NCBI GenBank assembly: GCA_023053575.1
Contig: JAKZAP010000004.1
Span: 5,809,572-5,873,571, forward strand
DNA from: Branchinecta lynchi
Lineage: Eukaryota; Arthropoda; Branchiopoda; Anostraca; Branchinectidae
Reading direction: 5' to 3'
DNA: 64,000 bases
Positions 22,791-34,382 of the stretch are shown here, one piece after another; within the stretch, counting starts at the first letter, position 1, and every line of letters begins with the position of its first letter. Under the pieces are notes generated by a model that saw only the letters and a list, made by a program, of their open reading frames with translations, searched no databases and was not told the origin of the DNA. Both the position numbers and the translations under genes were made by a program.

Positions 22791-23468
22791 GTGTGTAACA
22801 GTGAATACGCTCTGAAAGTGAAATTGTCAAAGTGTGCATTTCTGCAGCCTTCTGTTGATTATTTCGGGTTTACTGTGAGCGAGACTGGGCTAACTCCTAG
22901 TATGAAAAAAGTTGAAGCGATTGTAAACATGCCTAGTCCTAAGAGTAAGTCCGAAGTGTCTATGTTCTTGGGAATGGTGAATTACTACCGGAAGTTTATC
23001 CCAAATGCAGCGGATATGATGTACCCAATTACGCAATTATTGGGAAAGAGTCGTACATTTGAGTGGAATGTGGACTGTCAGAAAGCATTCAAGGTATTGA
23101 AAGATATTTTAGCATCAGACTCTGTGCTAGTGTACTTTAGTTCTGAGTTGCCCTTAGTTTTAACTTGCGATGCTTCGCCAGTTGCGGTAGCAGCAGTTAT
23201 ATCTCACACCATGCCAGATGGTTCTGACAGACCCATTGCATTCGCATCGCGTCGTCTGACTCCTGCGGAGCAGAACTACTCCCAATTGGAAAGGGAAGGT
23301 ATGGGAATAATATATGGGCTGAAGAAATTTAATTTTTATATGTATTCACGAAAGTTTGAGTTGTGTACAGATAATCGCCCATTATCTTTGATTTTGGGGG
23401 AAAAGAGTGGCCTACCAGTATTATCTTCGTCACGGATCCAACCGGCCCAGTTGATTTTGCTAGTGTAA
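22791..23468 (+). pseudogene. Gypsy RT thumb and RNase H
   Basis: Resumes at LKVKLSKCAFLQPSVDYFGF, downstream of the lost catalytic palm. NYYRKFIPNAADMMYP is the standard RT connection. RNase H shows LTCDASPVAVAAV, then FASRRLTPAEQNYSQLERE and LCTDNRPLSLILGEK. Around 23440 another deletion removes the sequence between the RNase H end and the integrase zinc region. Confidence 0.8.
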
Positions 23469-23559
23469 AAGTTGGAACTGAAAGGTCCGAAACCCTTCAG
23501 AAAGTGTCACGGTATATTGTTGAGGGCTGGCCTAGAAGTCCGAAGGTATTACCGAGTGA

Positions 23560-24580
23560 ACTGTTGCCGTTTTATCGAGTTCAATCTGAGTTAACGATTG
23601 AAAATCAATGTGTGCTGCGTCGCACGTCTTGAGTGTGGTGGCCTGATATTGACTCGGATATTGAATCAGTTTCTTTGTCATGCAAGGACTGTATGACTGT
23701 GGCTGCAAGTCCGCCTGGAATAAATGTGAATTGGCCGAACGCTGAGCAACCTTGGTCAAGGGTCCTTGTGGATTTTGCCGGTGCATTTCATGGTGATATG
23801 TATTTATTATTGGTTGATTCATATTCGAAATGGGTTGAGGTGGTTAGAATGGGTAAAACCACAGCAGAAAAGACGATTTGCGTGTTAAGGGGCATATTTG
23901 CAAGGTACGGTTTACAAAAGGTATTGGTCAGTCACAATGGTCCACAGTTTACAGCGGGGGAATTTTCACAGTTTTTTGGAATGTGATGGGATTAAGCACG
24001 TGACGTCACCGCCATATTGCCCACAGTCAAATAGGCAAGTCGAAAGATATGTCCGGACATTTAAAGAAAAGATGAGTGCGTTGTTGATGAATGAGCCGGA
24101 GAAAAAGGATTTAGCACTCAGTAGGTTCTTGTTTTCAAATCGTAGTAGTGTCAACATTACTACAGGGAAATCTCCAGCGGAAATATTTTTGGGTCGTGCA
24201 TTGCGTGCGCGACTTGACTTGATTAAACCAAATGTCGCGGAGGCGGATCGGCTTAAAAATACTGAAAATGAACCAGTTAAGCGTGTCCGAAGTACAAGTG
24301 TAGTGTACATAGTGCAGGTGGGTAATCAACGGTGGAAACGACATGTCAACCAAAGCGCAGAAGTAAAGTCGAGTCGAATGAAGATGATCCGGATGATTGG
24401 ATAACTGGAATGAATGTGACGAATCAGTGTCCGAATGAATTAGAGCAGAGTCCGAATGTGGTAGAGCAGCGTCCGAATGTACAGGAGCAGCAAAATGAAA
24501 GCATTGCTGATGAGACCACTAGTAACGTTCGTCGCAATCCATCCAGAGTGTGTAGACCGCCAATTCGATACCGTAGCTGA
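23560..24580 (+). pseudogene. Gypsy integrase and C-terminal tail, frameshifted
   Basis: Starts with VLPSELLPFYRVQSEL and a stop at ~23630; WWPDIDSDIE and CKDC (the zinc-region end) follow. The core has LVDFAGAF (first Asp), VSHNGPQFT where SDNGPQFT is normal (second Asp changed to His), then a frameshift near 23980, and SPPYCPQSNRQVERYVRTFKE with the Glu retained. A Gln/Asn/Glu-rich tail ends RNPSRVCRPPIRY. The integrase core is inactive by sequence. Confidence 0.8.
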
Positions 24581-24786
24581 TCAGTTGATGATCCCAGTAT
24601 TTATTTACGTCGGGGAAGGTGTTGTATATGTTATTACGAGCATTACCTAGCGGTGTAAATTAGCGGGGGTCGTCTTGTGTCTATTGTTTATCATCATTGT
24701 AATCAGTTGAGTTTAAGGATGAATACTCTCTCCAACTAGTTTCCAAATAAAACTATATTTTGTGTTATCTGTGTTGATCGCGTGAT

Positions 24787-26590
24787 AGAGAATATTTCGG
24801 GATCACGTGGCAGGGAGTCTATTTTGTGTTTAATTTTATACCGTTTGGTTATTCGCTGTCCGGTTACGCTTATTCAAACGACGGGTGACCTACCAGTTAG
24901 TGCTCTTAGGAATGTAGCCATAGCCACGGGTCGTTATTTGGATGAATCATGGGTGGGAGATACCAAACGTGCAGCAGGTGTTGCAATTGCGAAGTCTGCA
25001 GCATTATTGAGGAAATTAGGCTATTATCTGTCTTAGAAGTGTGTTTTTCTCCCCACAATAAAAATGCGGCATTTGGGGCGTAGGAATACTCGGTTGATAC
25101 GAGAATACTCGGTTAGGAGTATTTCTACGTTTCTCATTCCTGATGAAAAGGTTGAAAAGATTTTGGAACGTGTGGGGAATATTTTGGGATCAGATTTCAC
25201 GGATTTGCGATTTGCAGAAAGTTATGGGCTGTATGATATCGTTAATGCCGGCTTGCCCCCATGCTCGTCTTTTTATCTCTAGATGCGTGGCGCAGGTTGC
25301 GGCTGTGACAAAAAATGGCATCCGTACCATCCCAGTATCGGGGGAATTTAGGGAGCAGAGAGGATTTTGGCGATTGGTCAGGGATTCTTCGCGGGTGTTC
25401 CCGTGGCAGACTGAATACCATACAAGTTTGGAGTTATATACAGGTGCTTCGACACATTCCTGGGGATCTATCTGTACCAAGGAAAAATCCCAGATAGAAT
25501 CGGGATCATTTTCGGCAGGAGATATGTGGTCATACTTTCGACTTAATGGCATTATAATGCCATGACAAGTAGAGACCGAGCAGTTCTTCCCCATTTCACG
25601 CTATTCGCGCTACCAGGTGCCGCAGCAGTTGACTTGTTTGCAAATAAGCTTCCTTCTAGCAATCACTACGTTTTTCCTCCTCATTAATCCCAGCAGTTCT
25701 AAAATTCATGGATCATGAAAAAAGCGTTGGGTACACGATAGTTATTCCGGTTTGTAAGAAGCCTGCCGGATGGTCGCCGATTTGTGTGGCTCAAGCTTGG
25801 GAATGCCAGTGATGCTAGAACAACCATGTACCCCACAAAGTCGGGCTACAGGGCTAGGCCGTTACCATTTGACCTGTATGCTGTACGGGTCAAACCTTGG
25901 AGCTCTTATTAAGACGTGTCATGTGGTTGTGTGTGTATTCGGTAGTTTTGTGGAAATATAAAATACTAGTTGCACTGATTTATAATTTGCGGTTTATTTT
26001 TGCAGAAGCACCAAGGGGTAATCGAGGATAGAAGATTGGAACTGGTCGCTCGGTCTAAAAACTCGAAGTACGCGAAGCGAAAAGATCGCTGGTTGGATTT
26101 TTTGGACATCGAGAATTCAGATTCGAACAAGCTACTCTAACGGATATTGTGCGTTTTCTGATCCATGAAGACACTGCGGGAAGGACTCGGGTCCATAATT
26201 TTCGAGTTAAGTTAAATCCAAAGGCGAACTTTGAGTGTCCAACAAGGCTCAGCTCCGACACAGTTTCCAGGTTATTGGGGGAGCTTTCTTCAGCATCTAA
26301 GGATTGTGTGATTACCGGAGAATTGAGTTCGCAGACGGTTGTCGGGAACCCGGTCTTATCGTCAGAAGTAAGTTCGTACCTCAAGTCGGTTACGGCTGAA
26401 CAGACAAACGTTATGTGTCCCGGAAGGCAAGCTACACCCATCTCGGTGGGAAAATTAAAATGTGTTGCGGAAAGCCTAGAACAGTCCGCGCGATTGGAGC
26501 CAGGCATTTCCAAACGCTTCGTTTACAACATCAATGTATCTCCAGCAGATGCCTCCAGACTGGTAGGTTGTAGAAAATGGGGTTTGCTGC
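24787..26590 (+). mobile_element. DIRS-like retrotransposon fragment: RT, RNase H, recombinase start
   Basis: Directly after the Gypsy LTR, frames alternate through a DIRS-type RT: FGITWQGVYFVFNFIPFGYS, RYLDESWVGD (YLDD changed to YLDE), KCVFLPT...MRHLG, IPDEKVEKILERV. An RNase H-like part has FPWQTEYHTSLEL and LYTGASTHSWGS (TDAST changed). DLFANKLPSSNHYVFPP and YTIVIPV precede a possible tyrosine-recombinase N-terminus at about 26040-26200 (RSKNSKYAKRKDRWLDF, then TLTDIVRFLIHEDTAGRTR). There are many stops and shifts. The catalytic recombinase Arg/His/Tyr region is not seen. The part from 26220 to 26590 is open but unrecognised. Confidence 0.65.
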
Positions 26591-26631
26591 CAGGATGATC
26601 AGACAGTTCTCCGACCGCCATAACCTTACAA

Positions 26632-27255
26632 TCAAAGATGACCAGGCTTTACGAGCAAGTACTGCAGCAATGGTTCTGGACGAATCAGACGAATTAGAAT
26701 CAGACGAATCAGACGCCTAAATATTCTCTTGTAACAAGCCTCCAGATTACAGTACGACCTGTTAGTACAACGATAACATAAAGCTAGCGCAAGAAACTGA
26801 TAGCAATATGTCTTAAACAGCCTTATCTTAATTGCACTGTTTACAAAACCAAATATCCATATTAAAACGTTCCCTCTCTTACAAACACTGTGCGCAAGGT
26901 CACGGAGGTGAGTATCATCCATCAAATTCTCAATGACGAAGAAACCTAAATATCTACATTCAGTAGCGTAGCTAATATTCTGGCCCGACAACACAATGGG
27001 AACCCTAGGTACAGAACAACCAATAGGTAGGAAAGCCATAGCCACAGTTTTCTTAGGATTAAACAGAATGTTATGCTCCTCTGCAAACGTATCAGACACC
27101 CTCAGAAGCTTATAAGACCAAACCCCGTAGGGGAAAGAACAACAAGATCTGTCCAGATTTGTCCAGAGTACCGGCAGTTGCCCTACGGAAAGCACAGACA
27201 GGGGACGGGTTGGTTTTCCTGCAATCGAAAGGGAAAACTCTGAAATTGACATCAA
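26632..27255 (-). mobile_element. LINE reverse transcriptase, 3' part
   Basis: Minus-strand frame: AEEHNILFNPKKTVAMAFLP, then CRYLGFFVIENLMDDTHLRD, KRGNVLIWIFGF, KIRLFKTYCYQF and CNLEACYKRIFRRL. This is the region after the RT catalytic box in many animal LINEs (hydrophobic LG, KxxLFKxYC, YNxxFRxL). Another frame just upstream gives DLVVLSPTGFGLISF, the end of the YADD box region. It is truncated on both sides. Confidence 0.6.
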
Positions 27256-27505
27256 GAAGGGTATTATCTATCAACAAAATTGAGACATCTCTATCTGCCC
27301 CGTTCGCCGCTCCTTATGATTATAAGAAATGCTGCATTAAATCGGGATTCGTCTTAACCGGTAAATACTTGTTCCCAAAGGTCAGATCCAGTACCATACT
27401 AACTGCAACAATGGAATACGACGATGCACGTCTGGTAATGATAACATGCCTCTCCGCCATGGACTTATATGCAGGGGAGACGCCTCATTTTAAGAGCTTA
27501 AAGCA

Positions 27506-28150
27506 CAATGGACACTTCTAATGCTTTACTTTGTATTAAATGCTTCACAAATAAACATTACCGACTTCCTTTAGAAGGCGCTACGAAAATCGGCCGTTTT
27601 CTTGTTATCCCTTGTCTTTACCTCTCTGGCATTTCGGCGATCCAAATCTTAGGAGCTGGGATATCGTGGCAGGAAATTAAAAAACACCCAGCAATGCTTG
27701 ATAGAAAAGGATATATTTGAGATGTCACCAATGTCAAGCCGCAGATGCAGTTTACCTTATAGTTCTAGTGTTTCATTAGAAGTTCCATGGCTCAAAGTAC
27801 CTATTAAAAGTTTGTCTTTGTGGAATAGTGTTGTGAAGCTTGATTGGCTTGCTTTATAAAATGTACCAGAATATGCAACAAGCTTATAAAAAATAACGTA
27901 AGTACAAAAATCATTCAAAAACAAATAACCTATTCAAATCTGAATTATACAAGCTGATTTATGCATAAAATAAAGATCTACTAAGTATAACAAGAAACAT
28001 CACTTTTATCTTTGTCCAAGCTAGTAAACTGAGCAGAGGAAACTGTTGAAAAAGCTGCTGATCTAGGCGGTAAGCTTTGTTCCTAGGTTGTTACAGAGTG
28101 GGATTGGGTAGTTTGATGTGCCCATTGAACTTTAAGGCCGCGATAAAATT
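27506..28150. repeat. Dispersed repeat E, copy 1
   Basis: Closely matches 33163-33800 in the same orientation, for example 'AATGGACACTT', 'ACTTCCTTTAGAAGGCGCTACG', 'CAGCAATGCTTGA' and 'CAAAAACAAATAACCTATTC'. Copy 1 lacks about 40 bp present in copy 2 near 33675-33720. Flanking sequences differ. Confidence 0.9.
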
Positions 28151-29160
28151 GTCCATCTTCGCCGAATGACTGGTGCGATCGAATACTTTGTCCATGCACT
28201 TGTGGCGGGCATCCCTCCGGTACTGAACCATTCGATCGCGACAAGAAGATTCGGAATATACTAATATTAATTCAGTTCCTTGGCTCTTACCTCTGACTCC
28301 TTTGGTGGCTGTGTTGAATGGAGGTATTTCATGATTAGCTTAAGGAAGGCAGAACACCAGGCTAGTTGTGCGGGAACTCGTACCAAGACTGTCCACCGAA
28401 CGTGAGAATCAGTTTAGCAATATCTTGCATTTCCATTCAAATCGGTGTCTAGTTTTGCTACAGAGGCTAGTCGCTAAGTCAGTTAGCACCTTTAGTAATG
28501 GATTGTTTTCGTATAGTGGTAAAAGGGAACTCCGAGATACACTGTAATTCCGAACGTTCGCAATGAGAATTCTTCCCTACGGAATTTCCAAATCCACTAA
28601 GCCCTTGGGAACTTATGCGTGCCATATTCTTGCCAGACCTTTCACTAGTAATTTCTGAAATGCACTTTCTTCCCCGAAATGTAGCTTGTGGGTCTCAAGG
28701 TCTATAGTGTTTTGTTTGTGCCACCTCGTCTACCGCGGTCTTGTCAAGCAAGCTATACCTCACGTAAAAACAACCTCTACCTAGAGGGACGAGTCGCACG
28801 GCGAATTGCAGGAATTCCTACAGCACAACCCGTGTTTTCTGTTCAACTGGAGCCTGTTAATAAAATGAGAATAAGTTAAAAATAGTAAGATGCTCTTGAT
28901 CGCGGGGGGTCATTAACCAAGAGCATGTCCTGGAAAATAGATAGCAGTATCCTTACTCTGAAACCGGTTAGTGCGCCCGCCGAAGAAGACGAGCACTTAC
29001 TTTCGCATACACTGAAACCACAAAAGTGCAGAGTCATGATGCCAATTTGTCTTCTTCGGTAAGGGCAGTAGCGATAATCTATCGGACCGCGGACTCAGTT
29101 ATAAAGAATAATTTACGTTTTATCTTAACTTCAGGCAGCGTATCCTATACCGTCGGCTGA
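28150..29160. other. No gene recognised
   Basis: Only short frames. A 12-bp inverted pair (ATGCTCTTG / CAAGAGCAT with more distant flanks) lies near 28890-28926. Confidence 0.45.
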
Positions 29161-29175
29161 GAAGAATGGTCAGAA

Positions 29176-29566
29176 GTACCGGGGGCTGTATCAAGAGCGG
29201 TTACTACGCTAACTATGCCCGAACTCGGTCGATCCTTCGGTCTGATAAAATCTGATGCAAAGATATTGGGCGTTTCCTCAGAAATTACGTCACAGTCTAG
29301 TGGTGGTTCTGAAAAAGAAACAGGCTGTATCATCGGGCACAGATGCCGCGAAAAAAATACAACCAGGAAAGTACCGGGGGCTTTATCAAGAGCGGTTACT
29401 ACGCTAACTATGCCCGAACTCGGTCGATCCTTCGGTCTGATAAAATCAGGTGCAAAGATATTGGGCGTTTCCTCAGAAATTATGTCACAGTCGAGTGGTG
29501 ATTCGGAAAAAGAAACAGGCTGTATCATCGGGCACAGATGCCGCAAAAAAAATGCAACCAGGAATT
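29176..29566. repeat. In-frame tandem duplication, two 195-bp units
   Basis: Units 29176-29370 and 29371-29566 are about 95% identical. Because 195 is divisible by three, both strands stay open across both units: plus MPELGRSFGLIKS and ILGVSSEI, minus PVSFSEPPLDCD and FIRPKDRPSSGIVSVV. Which strand, if any, is coding is unclear. The region lies downstream of the minus-strand hAT remnant and may be its altered 3' part. Confidence 0.85.
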
Positions 29567-29587
29567 AGTGCTTCCACTTTCTTTTTT

Positions 29588-30614
29588 TCAAATTCGGGAA
29601 CAAGCCCTAGAGATTCGGGGCGTTTTCTGGGAGGCGAAAGGTGAAAAGTTTGTAGGTTGAAAATTTTTAACTGGGATTTCAGTTTCTTCCGCAAGACGTT
29701 TCGACAAAAGTAAGGCCTTGTTCCAAGAAGGCAATCCATGACATCTTAGAAAAGTTGCCAAGCTCGGTGGGTTCAAGCATGACAGCTCCTCTTCTGCCGT
29801 ATAGCCAAGATAGGTCTTCTGGACGTCAACATAATGGCTCACGTCCACTACGTCAAGAGCCAAAAGGTCAGTACTACTTCTTACGTACGATCCGTGAATG
29901 AAGTTTATACCCAAGGTTGTTATAAGCTTCAGTGTTTCCAGTTTCAGCCTGTAGAAAATCGGCGACATGGACTGAAATAACACTTTGAAGTCATTCAAAA
30001 GGCCAAGAGCGTAGTCAACAGAAGCCAGTCCAGTTTCGCAGGCGCACTTGATTTTTCACCAGAGCTTCTAAGGTTTCTTTAATTTTTGAAAACACGGAAA
30101 CCTTTGTTCAACTAGAACACTTCACGAAATCAAGTACATCAGTTTCCATATCCGGCTGCCTGTTGCAAAAGATAACACAGATAGCCAATTGCTTGGTTGT
30201 GCCGACATCGGTCGTTTCGTCGATCACAATAGAAAAGGTTCGACCCTTCAGTTCGTCCAATAATCTTTGTTTGAAGTAAGGCCCTAGAAGTTGACAGCTT
30301 CCTGTTTTTCTTAAGAACTTTACGGTGGGTTAAAATTTGAGGAAAGGAACAAGGGAATCAGCAATTGAAAAGGGTAGGTCATGTTGGATGAGAAACAAAG
30401 CAATTCCGGTCTCAGTTCCGAGGACTGACGCAGAGCTGACTGCACTCAGAAAGTCGTTAATAACCGGCGTTGTCTTCCTAGGAATAAGGGTATTTGTCTT
30501 GTGAGTCTTGGAAACTGCATGTTTGGCAATATCGTTTCTTCCTTTTTTGTAGGTAAGTTCAGTGTTACACCACAAGCATATTGCTAAATTCCCATTTGGT
30601 TTCTTGTCTAACAT
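29588..30614 (-). pseudogene. hAT-family transposase remnant with BED-type zinc finger
   Basis: The minus frame from 30614 has CLWCNTELTYKKGRNDIAKH and a later His (KTHK), a BED-like C-x2-C...H finger, then FLIQHDLPFSIADSLVPFLKF, typical before hAT catalytic cores. In another frame at about 30245-30130, FSIVIDETTDVGTTKQLAI carries the first catalytic Asp of ZBED/DUF4371-like hAT proteins. MNDFKVLFQSMSPIF at 29998 and the helical segment after it fit the insertion domain. Several stops and frameshifts separate the parts, so this is inactive. Confidence 0.65.
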
Positions 30615-30931
30615 TGAAGCTGATCAAAAACAGACTTCGAAGCACCATGGTTGACGAACGGTTAGACCATCTAATGTTGTGGGCTGTGAAAAAGAAATAG
30701 TGAATGACACTGAGGCAGAGGCACTAATAGACAAGCGGAAGGCAGTAAAAAATCGCAGGCTACACGTCTAACATACTTTTGCCTGATTAAAATTTACTTT
30801 TATTTGTAAGCGATCTGGTATTAATTAGACATTGTAAATACAATATTTGACTATAAACGAAAAGTGTTGCGTTCCTGACTATTCTGGTATTCCGTCGGCA
30901 CACACGGAAAGTTGTTGGCACATTCTGGGCT

Positions 30932-30986
30932 CCCCCCCCCCCCAACCTTGGAAGGTAGTTACGCCCCTGGGGGGGGGGGGGGTGAC
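30932..30986. other. C-run / G-run inverted pair
   Basis: A run of about 11 C at 30935 is followed 30 bases later by a run of about 14 G, with CCAACCTTGG between them. It would form a very GC-rich hairpin, or a G-quadruplex on one strand. Confidence 0.7.
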
Positions 30987-31392
30987 CGTGAGTCGTTATG
31001 TATCGGTTACATCAAAGGTTAATTATAAAGAAGATATGCAGTCTTTCAGGGCTGGGGAGGTAAACAATGAAAGTGCACGAGATGGTGAACAAGTTACGGT
31101 GATAACTATAGCGTTCGTTATAGTCTTCTATTTTAGATGGTTCAAGTTGATGACGAAATGGGCAACTGGTTTGGTTAAACAAATACAAATCCCCCTTCCA
31201 ACGAAGCACAAACACAAGAAACACAAGCTAAAACTGAAAATGGAAATGGGAGTGTCGCTTCCGACGTAGGTGAATCAGAGCCTTCAGAAGAAAAGATATA
31301 GACCAAGAAAAGGCAATATGACCAGAACAAGCTAAAGAAAGACCATAGCTGCGGTTGAACCAGGGAGGTTATCTGTAAGAGCCGCTAGTATA

Positions 31393-32210
31393 ATGTACTC
31401 TGTACAGCGAATGACGGTCCATGACAAAGGGAAAGGGAAATACAAGACCGAGCAAATTGAAGCACGGCGCGTGCTTTCGGATGCCGAAGAAGAGACCATT
31501 GCCAATTACTTCCGCCGTATGGTTCCCACGGGCAGTTTCCCAGCAGTTGCTAAAAAAAAAAGAACTAACGAAAATAACATTCAAACACGAACGCCCTTTC
31601 AAAACATGTTTCGCGGGCTTCATGGAGAGACACAAATTTTCACGACTAAAAGCAGGACTTATCCACGGAGGCATGGCAGGGTGTCTGGTCAGCTCCATCC
31701 GAAGTTGGTCTGAAAACCAACGCTTCATTGCTTCGAAAGGAACCAAGACAGTGAGATTTATGGTGGATGAAAACATTAAAGAAAATATGACTACCTTGTT
31801 AACCGTCTGCGTCGACGGAACCAAGGTTCGCCCACAGGTTGTGTTCAGAGCTTCAGGGAAAGCCAGCTGCACGCCAAGTCATATTGGCCAAGCTTCACGT
31901 AGAGAAGCTGGCAAACGCGCGAGTATCAATATTGTCCTCCATCTAAATGCCACGCGTATTTATCAAGCCCTTGACACCCACGTCAATGCTGGGTTAAAGA
32001 ACTGCCTCCAGAAATAGATCGACAATTTTAAGCGGCAGAATGTTGATTTGGTTTTCAACTGCCAAAATATCGGCTGAGTTATTTCGAAGGCTTTTGACGC
32101 TGTAAAGGAAACATCATCAAAAAGGGCTTCAGGCAGTGTGTCCTGTAATCTTTTGATGCGGACGCTGTGTACTACAAACACTGCGGGTCGGAGCCGAAGT
32201 GTTGCCATTT
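31393..32210 (+). pseudogene. pogo/Tigger-like transposase remnant
   Basis: An N-terminal part reads LSDAEEETIANYFRRM and, after a shift in an A-run, ITFKHERPFKTCFAGFMERHKFSRLKA, as in CENP-B-type helix-turn-helix regions. After a gap it resumes with RFIASKGTKTVRFMVDENIKEN and TTLLTVCVDGTKVRPQVVF, the strand region of the pogo DDE domain. The first catalytic Asp region between these is missing. Both frameshifts and a premature stop show it is dead. Confidence 0.55.
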
Positions 32211-32713
32211 ATTCACTAAACGCGTGTCACTGGTGCTAGCGAAGCTCTAAGGGTGCCCTCTCGCCATCATTATATTTGTTTTACTTGGTTTATACACTGA
32301 AATATCTTTTTTTTTTTTTTGCAAAGTCTCACTGACAAATTGAATCTGTGTTCATGTTCTTATGGCACCGACACTTGACTGTCTTCACCTACTCCCCTTT
32401 CACCGTTGGCTGGAAATCTGTTCCTGGTGGGTGAGGTGAATATAGCTGTTTAGCCTCGGCTTTGGTATGTACCAGTGCACAAATTAAAAATTAAACGTGA
32501 TATACCAACTCAAAGAAATCTGATGCTGTCTTGCTATTCCGCGACTTTAACCGATTCTCTGCATCTCCCGTCGTCCGCACTTCACTTCACCCCACACTAA
32601 TCACGGTAGCATTTGTCAATAGGTACCATAGAGGACACTAAAGGATATTGAACCCTTATTTCCCAGTGATGGGTCGTTGAAGTTGTTGGTCCTATCTTCG
32701 GCTCCGACCGTGG

Positions 32714-33010
32714 CCGTCCGTGGCCGAGTGGTTAGCGCGCCGGACTCGCAAGTGAAGGGTCGCTTGTTCGAGTCTCGGTGGTGCCTACTATTTTGTTTGG
32801 GACGGGGGTTAGTGGCGTAACCCTGTAAGACGAGCCGAAGTCCACCCAGCTTCAAATGGGTACCTGGAGAAATCCGGGGAAGGTGACAGGAAGGGTGTGT
32901 GAAAGCACAGGATGGCTGCCCCGCCCCCCATTGCACTTCCTGGCTGAGGGTAGAGAGTCTGATATCAGCACCGCCAGCTTGGCCTGTCAAGGCTAGTACC
33001 TCTACTTTTT
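32714..33010 (+). repeat. tRNA-derived SINE
   Basis: Starts with a tRNA-like head, 32714-32784: GTGGCCGAGTGGTTAGCGC (A box) and TTGTTCGAGTCTC (B box). A non-tRNA body follows, with CCACCCAGCTTCAAATGGGTACCTGG and a GC-rich stretch, ending near a pyrimidine-rich tail. The tRNA-like part lacks a matching acceptor stem, so it is a SINE rather than a tRNA gene. Confidence 0.65.
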
Positions 33011-33162
33011 TCTTAACACCCGAGCACTCCCTGAGAGGACTTATAGGATATTTTTTCCATTATAATTTTTATATTTCTGTATTATTATTAAGCCCACCCC
33101 ACCTCCCAAGGGATCCCGATCCAGACACCAAATGTATCTCGACCCATTGTTGTAATCTTTAA

Positions 33163-33800
33163 AGCAGAATGGACACTTGTAATGCTTCAGTTTGTATTAA
33201 ACGCTTCGCAAATAAACATTTCCGACTTCCTTTAGAAGGCGCTACGAAATCCCTTGTCTATACCTCTCTGACATTTCGGCGATCCAAATCTTAGGAGATG
33301 GGATATCGTGGCAGGAAATTCAAAAACTCCCAGCAATGCTTGAAAGAAAAGGATATATTTGAGATGTCACCAAAGTCAAGCCGCAGAAGCAGTTTACCTG
33401 ATTGTTCTAGTGTTTCTCAGAAGTTCCATGGCTTAAAGTGCCTTTTAAAAGTTTTTCTGTGTGGAATAGTGTTGTGAAGCTTGATTAGCTTGCTTTATAA
33501 AATGTACCAGAATATGCAATAAGCTTATAAAAAATAACATAGCTACAAAAATCATTCAAAAACAAATAACCTATTCAAATTTGAATTATACAAGCTGATT
33601 TATGCATAAAATAAAGATCTACTAAGTGTTATAAGAAACATCACTCTTATCTTTGTCCAAGCTAGTAAATTGAGCATGTACTTGCCCAAAAAATTACGCT
33701 TTGAAATATCACAGAAAGTAAACCCTTGAAAAAGCTGTTGATCTAGGGGTTGCATTGCTCCTAGGTTGTTACAGAGTGGGATTGGGGTAGTTCGAAGGGC
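33163..33800. repeat. Dispersed repeat E, copy 2 (pogo-like 3' remnant)
   Basis: Second copy of the 27506-28150 repeat. On the minus strand, 33803-33600 reads TTPIPLCNNLGAMQPLDQQL, which resembles the NTTxxLQPLDQ box near the end of pogo/Tigger transposases. The repeat may therefore be the 3' half of such an element. This is a suggestion only; the homology is short. Confidence 0.6.
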
Positions 33801-33907
33801 CAATTAAAACTCATTTTCGTTATATAAAATAATCTACAGTGCCAGTTTCTGTATTAACCGTAGGTGTTGGTTAACCCGGAGGGCTGAAGCTAGTAAGGTG
33901 GGGCAAC

Positions 33908-34382
33908 TGTAGTGAGAGGAACCCATGCGCTCCCTAAGATCACCCCAATTTTCCCCCTCGGATACATACCCAAACCTGCGAGAGTCCGTTGACTAATTGT
34001 TCTATTCAAAGGATTCTCGCCAAGTTCCTTTTTATCGCAAAGCCAACTCTTCAGATGTTAGTTCTCGGGCAGTGACTATCTTATGACACTGCGTTATGGC
34101 GTGCGCGTTCTTACGGCTTCGTTCAGGTATATAAGGACCAATATCCATGTATTAATGAAGTCAGTCCTAAGTCAGACAGTCAGTCGATCTTAAGTCTAGT
34201 GAACAGTGTTACAGTGGAATAACAAGTGTATGCAATCCATGTATTAAGTAAGTTGAAACAGTTATTGAACCTATACTACCACTCTCGTTCGTTTGAGTCT
34301 ATAACGCCCTAGGAGAGACCCCACGCTACCGAACAAAGTACAGGACCGGGAGTCCAAAGGTAAACCCTTATACCGTATTACA
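33908..34382 (+). repeat. Solo or 5' LTR of a second LTR retrotransposon
   Basis: Begins TGTAGTGAGAGG and ends GTATTACA (TG...CA). It contains a promoter-like GGTATATAAGGACC at about 34131 and is followed at once by TTGGTCCCACAACTGG, a possible primer-binding site. No second copy is visible. Family B sequence interrupts it about 90 bp downstream. Confidence 0.6.

Larger units (their letters stand above)
20955..24786 (+). mobile_element. Ty3/Gypsy LTR retrotransposon, internally deleted
   Basis: The LTR remnants 20955-21066 and 24667-24786 share 'TTGTGTCTATTGTTTATCATC' and 'CCAAATAAAACTATATTTTGTG' and differ by a short indel. The right LTR appears to start at TGTTGTATATG (24621) after a purine-rich GGGGAAGG tract. 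After the left LTR comes ACAACATTGGCGACGAGGA, where TTGGCGAC is a plausible primer-binding site. The left LTR is truncated at its 5' side and the right one ends about 10-14 bp short. The interior holds gag, protease, RT, RNase H and integrase in the normal order but with several deletions. It abuts a DIRS-like fragment with no target duplication. Confidence 0.85.

Noticed and set aside
27159..27521. 120-codon plus-strand frame
   Set aside because: It partly overlaps, in antisense, the LINE RT fragment, and shows no motif of its own.
31369..31872. 167-codon minus-strand frame over the pogo-like remnant
   Set aside because: The plus strand carries the recognisable transposase motifs; the minus frame is their antisense shadow.
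32714..32784. Functional tRNA gene
   Set aside because: A and B boxes are present but the acceptor stem does not pair and a SINE-like body follows.
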